Origin: CAVRJC01 sp964505725
GTDB lineage: Bacteria; Actinomycetota; Acidimicrobiia; IMCC26256; DASPTH01
Direction: 5' to 3'
Assembly: GCA_964505725.1 (NCBI GenBank)
Contig: CAZDJK010000010.1
Coordinates: forward strand, 52,927-116,926
Length of the DNA stretch: 64,000 nt
Part shown: positions 8,783 through 17,074 of the stretch, piece by piece
Position numbering within the stretch: position 1 is the stretch's first letter
Layout: each line of letters begins with the position of its first letter
The notes under the pieces: model-generated
Databases searched by the model: none
What the model was told of the DNA's origin: nothing
The model's input: only the letters and a program-made list of their open reading frames with translations
Position numbers and translations under genes: made by a program

Positions 8783-10789
8783 TCAGCCCGACGCCTCGAG
8801 ACCGAGCTCGAGGAGGTCGCGCGCGCGGTCGACCACGTGCTGGGGGGTGATCCCGAGCTCGGCCATCACCACCCCGCCCGGCGCGGAGGCGCCGAAGCGG
8901 TCAATGGCGACGACGTCGTCGGCGTAGCGCTCCCAGCCCAGGCTCGCACCGGCCTCCACCGCGAGCGCGGGCGCGTCCGGGGGGAGCACCGAGTCGCAGT
9001 ACTCGTCGGGCTGGGCGTCGAACAGGTCCCATGACGGCATCGACACCACCCGCACCGAGTAGCCCTCGGCCGCCAGCGACTGCTGCGCCTCGACGCACAC
9101 CGCGACCTCCGACCCGGTCCCGATCAGCACGAGATCGACGTCGTTTCCCGGTTCGTCGACGAGCACGTAGGCGCCGCGCGGCACACCGGCCGGCGCGCGC
9201 TCGGCGGTTGCAGGGAGGACCGGGACGTCCTGGCGACTCAGGACGATGCCCGTCGGGCCCCGGCCGTCGACGTGGATGCGCCACGCCTCGGTGACCTCGT
9301 TCGCGTCCGCGGGACGGATGAGCCGCAGACCCGGCATGGCGCGGAGCGACGCCAGCTGCTCGATCGGCTGGTGCGTCGGCCCGTCCTGGCCGAGCCCCAC
9401 GGAATCGTGGGTCCAGACGAACGCGACCTTGTAACCGGAGAGCGCGGCGAGCCGAACCGCGCCGCGCATGTAGTCGCTGAACACGAAGAACGTCCCGCCG
9501 ACGGGGAGGGTACCGCTCACCGCCATGCCGTTCATCACCGAGCCCATCCCGTGCTCGCGCACGCCGAAATGGAGTTGGCGGCCGCGGAACTGGTGGGTGT
9601 CGATCCGCTCGGCGTCGTCGAGGAGCGTGCCGGTGTTGCCGCTCAGGTCGGCGCCTCCCGCCAGCACGCCGGGCACGACGTCGACCATGGCGTTGAGGAC
9701 CTTGCCCGACGCGCGCCGTGTCGCGAGCGACTCGCCGGGCTCCCAGTGCGGGAGCTTCGCCTCCCAGTTGGGCAGGCCGCGCTGAGCGAGGCACGCGTCG
9801 AGCTCGCCCGCGAGCTCGGGCTCCGACTGAGCGAACGCGGCCATGCGCCGCTGCCAGTCGGCTCGGACCTCCGCGCCCCTCGCACCGGCGGCGCGGTAGT
9901 ACGCGACCACGTCGTCGGGCGAGTAGAACGCCTCGGTCGGCATGCCGAGGATCTCATTCACCGCCGCGATCTCGTCATCGCCGAGCGGATCCCCGTGCGC
10001 GTGCGCGGTGTCGGTGTACTTGGGGGACGGCCAGCCGATGTGACTGCGCAGCACGATCACGCTGGGCCGCTCGGCCTCGGCGATTCCCTCCCGGAGCGCT
10101 CCCTCGAGCGCGTCCAGGTCGTTGGCGTGCTCGCCCAGCTCGACGACGTGCCAGCCGTAGGCTGCGAACCGCTCGGGCACGTTGTCGCTGTAGGCGAGCT
10201 CGGTGGCGCCGTCGATCGTGATGTGGTTGTCGTCGTAGACGTAGACCAGGCGCCCGAGCCCGAGGTGGCCGGCCAGCGAGGCCGCCTCGTGGCTCACACC
10301 CTCTTCGAGGCAGCCGTCGCCGCAGACCACGAACACGTGGTGGTCGACGACCTCGGGGCCGAAGCGGGCGCGCAGGTTGGCCTCCGCGATCCCCATGCCG
10401 ACGCCGTTGGCGAAGCCCTGGCCGAGGGGGCCGGTGGTCACCTCGACGCCGGGAGTGTGCCGGTACTCCGGGTGGCCGGGCGTGCGCGAGTCCCACTGGC
10501 GGAACTGGAGGATGTCGTCGAGCTCCAGGCCGTAGCCGGTCAGGTAGAGCATCGCGTAGAGGAGCATCGACGCGTGCCCGTTCGAGAGCACGAACCGGTC
10601 GCGGTCGGGCCAGTCGGGCGCGGCCGCGTCGTAGCGCATGACGCGCGTCCAGAGCACGTGCGCGAGCGGCGCCAGCGCCATCGGCGTGCCCGGGTGACCC
10701 GAGTTCGCCTTCTGGACCGCGTCCATCGCGAGGCCGCGTATGACGTCGATCCCGCGCTGTTCGATGGTGGCCGAGTCGGTGACCGTCAT
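8783..10789 (-). CDS. tkt: transketolase
   Basis: A 668-residue thiamine-diphosphate enzyme moving two-carbon ketol units between sugar phosphates. Present are NSGHPGTPMALAPLAHVLW, the TPP/Mg motif beginning GDGCLEEG, and the conserved segments HFGVREHGMGSVMNGMA and TFFVFSDYMRGAVRLAA. The ATG at 10789 is preferred because GAGGGAG lies just upstream; the frame continues upstream without a better start. A minus-strand TAGGCT lies about 35 bases further up and may be its -10. It heads the tkt-tal operon. Confidence 0.95.
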   Translation of the reverse strand: MTVTDSATIEQRGIDVIRGLAMDAVQKANSGHPGTPMALAPLAHVLWTRVMRYDAAAPDWPDRDRFVLSNGHASMLLYAMLYLTGYGLELDDILQFRQWDSRTPGHPEYRHTPGVEVTTGPLGQGFANGVGMGIAEANLRARFGPEVVDHHVFVVCGDGCLEEGVSHEAASLAGHLGLGRLVYVYDDNHITIDGATELAYSDNVPERFAAYGWHVVELGEHANDLDALEGALREGIAEAERPSVIVLRSHIGWPSPKYTDTAHAHGDPLGDDEIAAVNEILGMPTEAFYSPDDVVAYYRAAGARGAEVRADWQRRMAAFAQSEPELAGELDACLAQRGLPNWEAKLPHWEPGESLATRRASGKVLNAMVDVVPGVLAGGADLSGNTGTLLDDAERIDTHQFRGRQLHFGVREHGMGSVMNGMAVSGTLPVGGTFFVFSDYMRGAVRLAALSGYKVAFVWTHDSVGLGQDGPTHQPIEQLASLRAMPGLRLIRPADANEVTEAWRIHVDGRGPTGIVLSRQDVPVLPATAERAPAGVPRGAYVLVDEPGNDVDLVLIGTGSEVAVCVEAQQSLAAEGYSVRVVSMPSWDLFDAQPDEYCDSVLPPDAPALAVEAGASLGWERYADDVVAIDRFGASAPGGVVMAELGITPQHVVDRARDLLELGLEASG

Positions 10790-10821
10790 CGCACTCCCTC
10801 TGTGCCCTCTTGCCGCGCAGC

Positions 10822-11535
10822 CTATGCATCCTCCCGGAACAGGGTGATGCGAAGGCGCACGAGACCGACGGCGCTGCGCGCGGCCCGACGGAGCAGCGGC
10901 GTGCGCGACGGCCGCAGCTCCCTGACCTCGACCGGCAGCTCGGCGACGCGGAGCCCGGCGCGGTCGGCCCGTATCACGAGCTCGGTGTCGAACAGGTCGG
11001 TGCCGCTGCGGCACGCGCGAGCGATCGGCTCGATCGGGCCGCGCCGCAACACCTTCATGCCGTGCGTGTCCGACACCGTCAGCCCGAAGCCCACGCGGAG
11101 GATCCCGGCGAACGCAGCGGTCACGAGCCTGCGCACCAACGGTCGGTGGTCACCCGCTCCGGGCGCGCGCTTCGAGCCGAGCACGACGACGAGCGCGGGA
11201 TCGTCCTCGAAGCACGCTATCGCCCGGTCGAGGAACGAGAGGTCGTAGTAGTCCACGTCGAACATCGCGACGAGGTCGCCACCCGCCGCGAGCAGGCCGC
11301 TGCGCAGCGACTCGCCGTAATCGGCCAGCGCACGGCTCTGCACGTGGACCTCCGGTGCCTCGGCGGCGAAGGCGCGCGCCACGTCTGCGGTGGTGTCGGT
11401 CGAGCCGTTCTCGACCACGAAGACCTCGAACGCGAGGCTGCGCACGCGGAGCCCTGCGACGATCGTCGTCAGCGTGTCGTCCAGGAACTGAGCCTCGTTG
11501 TGCGCGGGCAGCACGACCGAGAGTGCGGGGGACAC
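10822..11535 (-). CDS. family 2 glycosyltransferase (dolichol-phosphate-mannose-synthase-like)
   Basis: A 237-residue GT-A enzyme. SVVLPAHNEAQFLDDTL is the N-terminal nucleotide-binding strand, VFVVENGSTDTTADVARAF follows, and MFDVDYYDLSF supplies the DxD-type metal site. There is no C-terminal transmembrane segment, so it is probably a soluble or peripheral polyprenyl-phosphate or polysaccharide glycosyltransferase; donor and acceptor are not identifiable. GTG 11535 is chosen over the adjacent GTG 11538 because it lies six bases from a minus-strand TAGCCT -10 shared with the divergent dacB gene. Confidence 0.8.
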   Translation of the reverse strand: MSPALSVVLPAHNEAQFLDDTLTTIVAGLRVRSLAFEVFVVENGSTDTTADVARAFAAEAPEVHVQSRALADYGESLRSGLLAAGGDLVAMFDVDYYDLSFLDRAIACFEDDPALVVVLGSKRAPGAGDHRPLVRRLVTAAFAGILRVGFGLTVSDTHGMKVLRRGPIEPIARACRSGTDLFDTELVIRADRAGLRVAELPVEVRELRPSRTPLLRRAARSAVGLVRLRITLFREDA

Positions 11536-11537
11536 CA

Positions 11538-11550
11538 CGGTAGGCTACCG
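11538..11550. promoter_or_regulatory. palindromic bidirectional -10 element between glycosyltransferase and dacB
   Basis: CGGTAGGCTACCG is a perfect odd palindrome. It reads TAGGCT on the plus strand, nine bases before dacB ATG 11556, and TAGCCT on the minus strand, six bases before GTG 11535. The same site can therefore serve as -10 box for both divergent leaderless genes. Confidence 0.55.
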
Positions 11551-11555
11551 ACCTC

Positions 11556-12974
11556 ATGAGCGGTCGCACGCGTGCGCTCGTCGCGAGCGGGCTCGCCGTC
11601 ACCGCGATCGTCGTGCTCGTGCTCGCGTTCACCGGTGAGGCGGTGCCCGCGCCATCCGACGCTGGTCAGGTGACGACCCCGTTGTGGTCGGCGCGTCGCG
11701 TGCCCGAGCCGATCGCGAGCGCGGTCGGCGCGCAACGGCTCCAGCACGCGCTCGACCAGAGCTTCGGAGGCTCCGGCGTGTGTTTCGTCGTCGATGCGGA
11801 TGGACGCCCGGTCGCGTCGCACGCGCCCGACACGCCACTGATCCCTGCGTCGACCCAGAAGCTCCTCGTGGGCGCAGCCGCGCTCGCGATCCTGGGCGAC
11901 GGCTTCACGTACGAGACCAGGGTCACCGCGCCCGCCGCGTCCAGCAACGGGAGCGTCGATCGCCTCTACCTCGTGGGCGCGGGCGATCCCGAGCTCGCGA
12001 CCGCCGCGTACGCGTCGTACCTCGACGGCAAGGGCGACACGCACGGCACCGTCGTCACCAGCGTCGACGCGCTGGCGGACGCGATCGTCGCCAAGGGCAT
12101 CCGGCGGGTGCCGGGCGGCATCGTGACCGACGACAGCCGCTACGACGCGCAGCGGTACGTGCCGACCTGGAGCACCGGCTACCGCGGGAGCGACATCGGC
12201 CCGATGGGCGCGTTGGTCGTGAACGGCAGCCTCTCGTCCTGGAAGCCGCGCAAGGTCGCCGCCGCCGACCCCGCGCTGTCCGCGGGGACCGCGCTCGCCC
12301 AGGCGCTCGCCGCACGCGGCGTGCAGGTGGGCGCGGTCACGCGCGGGCCCGCGCCGGCCGACGCGCCGCTGGTCGCGTCGGCCCAGTCGTCGCCGCTCCG
12401 CCAGATCGTCACGAACATGCTCAGCTCGAGCGACAACCTCGCGGCCGAGCTGCTGGTGAAGGAGCTGGCGGTGCACGCGGGCCGGCCGGGCACGACCGCC
12501 GACGGCACCGCGGTGGTGCTCGCCGAGCTGCACTCGCTCGGGATTCCCACCGAGCAGGTCACGATGGTGGACGGGTCGGGCCTCGACCGGGGCGACCGGC
12601 TGAGCTGCCGCGCGCTGACGGCCGTCCTGTCGTTCGGGACCCGCCCCGGGATGGCGCCTCTGCTCGGCGGCCTCCCGGTCGCCGCCCAGACCGGCACGCT
12701 CTTCGACCAGTTCACCGGGACCCCGCTCGCGGGGAAGCTCCGGGCCAAGACGGGCACGCTGGACGGCGTGAGCGGCTTCGCCGGGGTCGTGGACGTCGGC
12801 GGGAACCTCCAGTTCGCCTTCCTCGACAACGGCAACTTCCCGGAGGCCGCGGCCGACGGGGTCCGCACCCGCCTCGGCGGCATCCTCGCCACCTACCCGG
12901 ACGCGCCGCCCGTCGAAGCCCTTGTCCCGGCGCCCGCGGCGCCGAGCTCCTTGCATCCGGCGGGTGGGCATTAG
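11556..12974 (+). CDS. dacB: D-alanyl-D-alanine carboxypeptidase/endopeptidase (PBP4, S13 family)
   Basis: A 472-residue class C penicillin-binding protein trimming or cleaving peptidoglycan cross-links outside the membrane. An N-terminal hydrophobic stretch (about residues 8-26) is an uncleaved anchor or signal peptide. The serine-hydrolase triad of motifs is complete: STQK with Ser99 and Lys102, SDN in SSSDNLAAELL, and KTG in RAKTGTLDGVSG. A proline/alanine-rich tail follows. It is the first gene of a plus-strand run and appears leaderless (TAGGCT nine bases upstream). Confidence 0.92.
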   Translation: MSGRTRALVASGLAVTAIVVLVLAFTGEAVPAPSDAGQVTTPLWSARRVPEPIASAVGAQRLQHALDQSFGGSGVCFVVDADGRPVASHAPDTPLIPASTQKLLVGAAALAILGDGFTYETRVTAPAASSNGSVDRLYLVGAGDPELATAAYASYLDGKGDTHGTVVTSVDALADAIVAKGIRRVPGGIVTDDSRYDAQRYVPTWSTGYRGSDIGPMGALVVNGSLSSWKPRKVAAADPALSAGTALAQALAARGVQVGAVTRGPAPADAPLVASAQSSPLRQIVTNMLSSSDNLAAELLVKELAVHAGRPGTTADGTAVVLAELHSLGIPTEQVTMVDGSGLDRGDRLSCRALTAVLSFGTRPGMAPLLGGLPVAAQTGTLFDQFTGTPLAGKLRAKTGTLDGVSGFAGVVDVGGNLQFAFLDNGNFPEAAADGVRTRLGGILATYPDAPPVEALVPAPAAPSSLHPAGGH

Positions 12975-12990
12975 AGAATCAGCAACTTCT

Positions 12991-13377
12991 ATGGACAGCC
13001 CGCCCGCCGATCCCGCGCCGCCGCTCCCCGTGCTCGACCCCGCCGCGGGCCGGACGCGCACCCCGCCCCTGCCGCAGCTGGTCACCGAGCTGAAGGACCT
13101 CGTCGTCACCTACGTCCGCGAGCAGACGCTCGTGCCCTTGCAACGGCTCGGGCGCTACGTCGGTTTCGGGCTCCTCGGCTCGCTCCTGCTGGGATTCGGC
13201 GTGCTGTTCCTCTCCCTCTCGGCCCTACGCGCCCTCCAGACCGAGACCGGCACGACGTTCGCCGACGACTGGTCGTGGGTCCCGTACGTGATCGTGATCG
13301 TCGCACTGCTCCTCGGCGGTGCCCTGGTGTGGTTCGCCCGCGGTGCGCGCCGCCCGAAGGAGGGAGCACCCCGATGA
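12991..13377 (+). CDS. phage-holin-superfamily-like membrane protein (Phage_holin_3_6 type)
   Basis: A 128-residue protein with a Pro/Ala-rich start, a short amphipathic segment (LVTELKDLVVTYVREQTLVPL) and two transmembrane helices (about residues 54-76 and 96-117), ending in a basic tail. This is the architecture of the actinobacterial putative Actinobacterial Holin-X / phage holin family, chromosomal proteins unconnected to phage. Its stop codon overlaps the next start as ATGA, so the two are translationally coupled. Function unknown. Confidence 0.7.
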   Translation: MDSPPADPAPPLPVLDPAAGRTRTPPLPQLVTELKDLVVTYVREQTLVPLQRLGRYVGFGLLGSLLLGFGVLFLSLSALRALQTETGTTFADDWSWVPYVIVIVALLLGGALVWFARGARRPKEGAPR

Positions 13378-13604
13378 GCACGAGCACCAGCGCGCGCAAC
13401 GGCCGGGGGTCGGTGTCCCGGGGCGACATCGAGGCGAAGCTGCGCGAGATCAAAGATGTCGCCGAGCGCACCACCGAGCCGGCGGCCGACGTGGGTCGCA
13501 ACGCGCTCATCGGTGGCCTCGTCGTGCTCGTCGTGCTCGCGTTCCTCTTCGGCCGTCGGCGGGGACGCAAGCGCAGCACCATCGTCGAGATCCGGCGCAT
13601 CTGA
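13374..13604 (+). CDS. small single-pass membrane protein, function unknown
   Basis: A 76-residue protein: a polar N-terminus containing SRGDIEAKLREIKDVAERTTEP, one transmembrane helix (about 45-60), then a strongly basic tail (GRRRGRKRS). It overlaps the preceding holin-like gene by four bases and the next gene by one base (TGATG). Such small genes commonly accompany holin-X-like proteins in actinobacteria and may form a membrane complex; that is inference from the tight coupling. Confidence 0.7.
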   Translation: MSTSTSARNGRGSVSRGDIEAKLREIKDVAERTTEPAADVGRNALIGGLVVLVVLAFLFGRRRGRKRSTIVEIRRI

Positions 13605-13870
13605 TGCCACAACGCTCCGACGGCCTCGGGACCGTCGAATCGACCCGCGCGGCACGTCCGAAGCGCGTGAACGCCGCCGTCGCGTCGTACGCGAAGCGGT
13701 CGTGGCGTCGCGCGCTGGGAGGTGGTGGTCGCGGGTGGCTCTACATGGCGCTGGTCGCCACCGGCGTGCGGGTCACGCTCCGCGCCATCGAGCGCAAGGA
13801 GGACGTCCTCTCGTTCCGGCTCCGCCCCGGCGACGCGGTCGAGATCCACCACCTCGCGCGACGGAAGTAG
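13604..13870 (+). CDS. small basic protein, function unknown
   Basis: An 88-residue basic protein with a mildly hydrophobic middle (GWLYMALVATGVRVTLRAI) and the tail LRPGDAVEIHHLARR. It starts one base before the end of the preceding gene, so it belongs to the same coupled trio. No family was recognised; the arrangement suggests a membrane-associated partner of the two small proteins upstream. Confidence 0.6.
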   Translation: MPQRSDGLGTVESTRAARPKRVNAAVASYAKRSWRRALGGGGRGWLYMALVATGVRVTLRAIERKEDVLSFRLRPGDAVEIHHLARRK

Positions 13871-13884
13871 CGGACGCGCCCCGA

Positions 13885-13890
13885 TACGCT
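13885..13890 (+). promoter_or_regulatory. -10 element (TACGCT) of the ttuB operon
   Basis: TACGCT lies seven bases before the GTG start of the MoaD/ThiS-like gene, matching the leaderless pattern found elsewhere in the window. It sits in the 27-base gap after the preceding gene, suggesting a separate transcript for ttuB-ttuA-trmI. Confidence 0.4.
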
Positions 13891-13897
13891 GGGCACG

Positions 13898-14098
13898 GTG
13901 AAGGTGCTGCTGCGCAACCCGCGGCGCGAGGTCGACGTGCCCGGCCCCACGACGGTGCGCGCACTGCTCGAGCGCCTCGACCTCAATCCCGAAGCGGTGC
14001 TCGTGATCGTCGACGACGAGCTCGTCACGCGTGACGCCCGGCTCGCCGACGCCGCGGCCGTCGAGATCCGCCCGGTGATCTCTGGAGGCGGCGCATGA
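13898..14098 (+). CDS. ttuB: ubiquitin-like sulfur carrier, MoaD/ThiS/TtuB family
   Basis: A 66-residue beta-grasp protein (start KVLLRNPRREVDVPGPTTV, then LLERLDLNPEAVLVIVDDELV). Family members carry sulfur as a C-terminal thiocarboxylate after adenylation. It overlaps ttuA by four bases, which points to the tRNA 2-thiouridine donor TtuB rather than MoaD or ThiS; no moa or thi genes are nearby. The C-terminus reads SGGGA, so one alanine follows the Gly-Gly. Known TtuB proteins end in Gly-Gly, so either the alanine is removed or the Gly3-Ala end is used directly. Confidence 0.75.
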   Translation: MKVLLRNPRREVDVPGPTTVRALLERLDLNPEAVLVIVDDELVTRDARLADAAAVEIRPVISGGGA

Positions 14099-15042
14099 AG
14101 TGCCGGGTGTGCCGCGGGCCGGCAATGATCGACGTCCCGCGGCACAACGCGGGCTTCTGCCTCGAACACTTCGTGCGGCACTGCGAGGAGCAGGTACGGC
14201 GCGCGATCGAGCAGCACGAGATGTTCGATCGGAGCGCGCAGGTCCTCGTGGCGGTGTCGGGCGGCAAGGACTCGCTCGCGCTCTGGGACATCCTCACCCG
14301 GCTCGGCTACCGGTCCGACGGCCTCTACCTCGGTCTCGGCATCGGTGAGTACTCGGACGACTCGGGCGCGTACGCGCGCGGTTACGCGGCCGACCGCGGC
14401 CTCACGCTGGTCGAGGTCGATCTCGCGGGGGAGCTCGGGTACGACATCCCGCGGGCGGCGGCGGCGACACACCGCTCGCCGTGCGGCGCGTGCGGCCTCT
14501 CGAAGCGCCACCTGTTCAACGCGGTGGCGCTCGAACGCGGCTACGACGTCGTCGCGACCGGGCACAACCTCGACGACGAGGCGGCAGTGCTGCTCGGGAA
14601 CGTCCTCCGCTGGGACGCCGAGTACCTCGGGCGCCAGCAACCCGTGCTCCCCGCGGCGCCGGGCTTCGTCCGCAAGGTCAAGCCCCTCGTGCGCCTCGGC
14701 GAGCGCGAGTCCGCGGCCTACTGCGTCGCGCGGGGCATCGACTACCAAGTCGAGGAGTGCCCCATGGCGGCGGGGAACCGCCACCTCGTCTTGAAGGAGC
14801 TCCTGAACGGGCTCGAGGCGCGCTCGCCGGGCACGAAGGCCGCGTTCCTGGGCGGCTTCATCGAACGGGGCCACGAGCGCTTCGCATCCGACGCGGTCGA
14901 ACCGCGTGCGCACCTCGGCACGTGCACGGTGTGCGGGGCACCGACGCCGGGCTCGGTCTGCGCGTTCTGTCGCCTGCGGGAGCGGGTCGCGGTCGGCGGG
15001 GCGGTGCCGGTGTCGGTGCGCGGCCCCCGGGCGCGTCCTTAG
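14095..15042 (+). CDS. ttuA: tRNA-5-methyluridine(54) 2-sulfurtransferase-like PP-loop protein (TtuA/Ncs6 family)
   Basis: A 315-residue TtuA-type enzyme that thiolates tRNA using a sulfur carrier. It has an N-terminal zinc site (CRVC, then C22 and H25), the PP-loop ATP motif VSGGKDSLAL, the iron-sulfur cysteines CGAC plus a distant Cys in VEECPMA, and a C-terminal zinc ribbon (CTVC, CAFC). This domain order matches Thermus TtuA, which needs a 4Fe-4S cluster. The neighbours fit: TtuB upstream with an ATGA overlap, and TrmI 13 bases downstream. Confidence 0.85.
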   Translation: MKCRVCRGPAMIDVPRHNAGFCLEHFVRHCEEQVRRAIEQHEMFDRSAQVLVAVSGGKDSLALWDILTRLGYRSDGLYLGLGIGEYSDDSGAYARGYAADRGLTLVEVDLAGELGYDIPRAAAATHRSPCGACGLSKRHLFNAVALERGYDVVATGHNLDDEAAVLLGNVLRWDAEYLGRQQPVLPAAPGFVRKVKPLVRLGERESAAYCVARGIDYQVEECPMAAGNRHLVLKELLNGLEARSPGTKAAFLGGFIERGHERFASDAVEPRAHLGTCTVCGAPTPGSVCAFCRLRERVAVGGAVPVSVRGPRARP

Positions 15043-15055
15043 GCCGGCCGGCGCC

Positions 15056-15835
15056 ATGGCCCGCGACTTCGCGGCGGGAGACCGCGTCCTCCTCGTCGAC
15101 GCCAAACGGCGCCGCCACCTCGTGACCCTCGCCGCCGGCGGCCAGTTCCACACCCACAGCGGGGTCCTCGAGCACGACGCGCTCATCGGGCGGCCCGAGG
15201 GGATCACCGTGCGCACTGCGCTCGGGGCGAAGCTGGTGGCGGTCCGGCCGACGCTCGCGGAGTACGTGCTCGAGATGCCGCGCGGCGCGCAAGTGATCTA
15301 CCCGAAGGACCTCGGCCCGATCCTCGTGCTCGCCGACGTGTTCCCCGGTGCCCGCGTGCTCGAGTCGGGCATGGGCTCCGGTGCCCTGACGCTCGCGCTC
15401 CTGCGTGCGGTGGGCGCCACGGGCCACGTCACCGGGTACGAGATCCGCGACGACTTCGCGCGTCGCGCGCGCGCGAACATCGACAGCTTCCTCGGTCCGG
15501 ACGTCCCGCTCACCGTCGAGGTGCGCGACGTGTACGCGGGCATCGACGCCGACGAGCTCGACCGCGTGCTGCTCGATCTCCCCGAGCCGTGGCGGGTGGT
15601 CAAGCATGCCGAGGCGGCGCTGCGTCCGGGCGGGATCCTCCTCGCGTACCTGCCGACCATCGGCCAGGTCGCACGACTGCGGGAGGAGCTCGCCGACTCG
15701 TCGTTCGGCATGATCGAGACGCTCGAGGTGCTGCAGCGCACCTGGCACGTGGACGGCCAATCGGTGCGGCCCGACCATCGGATGGTCGCGCACACCGGTT
15801 TCCTCACCCACGCACGCCTCCTCGACCGCGCGTGA
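15056..15835 (+). CDS. trmI: tRNA (adenine-58-N1)-methyltransferase
   Basis: A 259-residue TrmI. The N-terminal beta domain (DRVLLVDAKRRRHLVTL) precedes a Rossmann methyltransferase with VLESGMGSGALTLAL as the SAM loop, GYEIRDDF after strand 2 and VLLDLPEPWRV as the active-site region. It makes m1A58 in the tRNA T-loop. In Mycobacterium the orthologue also sits next to the Mpa/ARC region. It follows ttuA directly and overlaps marP by four bases (GTGA). Confidence 0.93.
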   Translation: MARDFAAGDRVLLVDAKRRRHLVTLAAGGQFHTHSGVLEHDALIGRPEGITVRTALGAKLVAVRPTLAEYVLEMPRGAQVIYPKDLGPILVLADVFPGARVLESGMGSGALTLALLRAVGATGHVTGYEIRDDFARRARANIDSFLGPDVPLTVEVRDVYAGIDADELDRVLLDLPEPWRVVKHAEAALRPGGILLAYLPTIGQVARLREELADSSFGMIETLEVLQRTWHVDGQSVRPDHRMVAHTGFLTHARLLDRA

Positions 15836-17013
15836 ACTTCCTCGACTTCGTCGTCGTCCTCACCGCGGCCGGTGCCGCCTTCCTCGGCTACCGGCTGGGA
15901 TTCGTGCGGCGGCTCGCGTCGTGGGCGGGACTGGCGGCAGGGCTCGCGCTCGCGATCGCGGTAGCGCCGGACGTCGTCGACCTGCTCAAGGCGTCGCCTC
16001 CTCGCACCCGCCTGCTGGTGGCGCTCGGCATGGTCCTCGTGCTCGCGGTGGGCGGGCAGGGGATCGGACTCGCACTCGGGAGCGCGCTGCACCGCACCCT
16101 GCGCGTCGGCCGGTCGCCGGCGTTGCGCAAGGGCGACCAGGTCGCGGGCGGCGTGCTCGGCGCGGCGGGGATCGTCGTGCTCGTCTGGTTGCTCATTCCC
16201 GCGCTCGCGAGCTCGCCGGGGTGGCCCGCGCAGGCCGTGCGCAACTCGACCGTCGCCCGCGCGATCGACCGGCTCGCGCCGAGCCCGCCATCACCCGCGC
16301 AGGATCTCGGTCGCCTCGTCGGCGACGAGAGCTTCCCCGAGGTGCTCGACACGCTCACGACGCCCGACGCGGGCTCGCCGCCCGAGGGCGGTCTCCCGGC
16401 GGCGGTCTCGGCCCGCGTCCGCCAGGCGGTGGTGAAGGTGGAGGGCGTGGCGTGCGACACCGTGCAGGAGGGGACCGGGTTCGTTGCGGCCCCCGACCTC
16501 GTGGTGACCAACGCGCACGTGATCGCGGGCGAGAGCCGTCCGCGCGTGGACACGCCCGACGGGCGCGTGCTGGGCGTGCAGGTCGCCGCGTTCGACCCCG
16601 ACCGCGACCTCGCGGTGCTGCGGGTCCCGGGCCTCGGCATGCCGGCGCTCGTACGCGGCGACGGCAGGGTCGACGAGCAGGGCTCGCTGTTCGGTCATCC
16701 CGGCGGCGGCCCGCTCCGCGAGTCGCCGATGCGCATCGCAGAGCAGATCGAGGCGCGGGGCACCGACATCACGCACTCGCACTCGACGACGCGCGACGTG
16801 TTCGTGCTCGCGGCGGTCACGGAGCCCGGCGACTCCGGCGGGCCGGTCGTGGACGACTCCGGCCACGTGGTGGGCGTGGTGTTCGCGTTCGACCTCACCC
16901 GCGCGACGACCGCGTACGCCCTCACGGGCTCGGAGCTCGCAGCGGTGCTCGACCCGGTGCTCGCGGGCACTGCGCCCGCGCCGCGCGGCACGGGCCCCTG
17001 CCTTTCCGACTAG
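15832..17013 (+). CDS. marP: membrane-anchored periplasmic serine protease (MarP, CvpA plus trypsin-like)
   Basis: A 393-residue protein with four N-terminal transmembrane helices in a CvpA-like domain (residues 1-130) and an extracytoplasmic chymotrypsin-fold protease. The triad is His229 (TNAHV), Asp259 (DRDLAVL) and Ser335 (GDSGGP). Cys208 and a Cys in the last residues (TGPCLSD) match the redox-sensing disulfide of mycobacterial MarP, which controls acid and oxidative stress survival. The GTG start overlaps the trmI stop codon. Confidence 0.9.
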   Translation: MNFLDFVVVLTAAGAAFLGYRLGFVRRLASWAGLAAGLALAIAVAPDVVDLLKASPPRTRLLVALGMVLVLAVGGQGIGLALGSALHRTLRVGRSPALRKGDQVAGGVLGAAGIVVLVWLLIPALASSPGWPAQAVRNSTVARAIDRLAPSPPSPAQDLGRLVGDESFPEVLDTLTTPDAGSPPEGGLPAAVSARVRQAVVKVEGVACDTVQEGTGFVAAPDLVVTNAHVIAGESRPRVDTPDGRVLGVQVAAFDPDRDLAVLRVPGLGMPALVRGDGRVDEQGSLFGHPGGGPLRESPMRIAEQIEARGTDITHSHSTTRDVFVLAAVTEPGDSGGPVVDDSGHVVGVVFAFDLTRATTAYALTGSELAAVLDPVLAGTAPAPRGTGPCLSD

Positions 17014-17074
17014 ACCACCGGCGAGACCCCGGCCGTCGGTGTCACGGGGCGGCTGCGGGGTGGGTGCGGAGAGG

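Noticed and set aside
12991..13870. Prophage remnant (holin)
   Set aside because: The holin-like protein belongs to a chromosomal actinobacterial family; no lysin, integrase, attachment site or change in base composition accompanies it.
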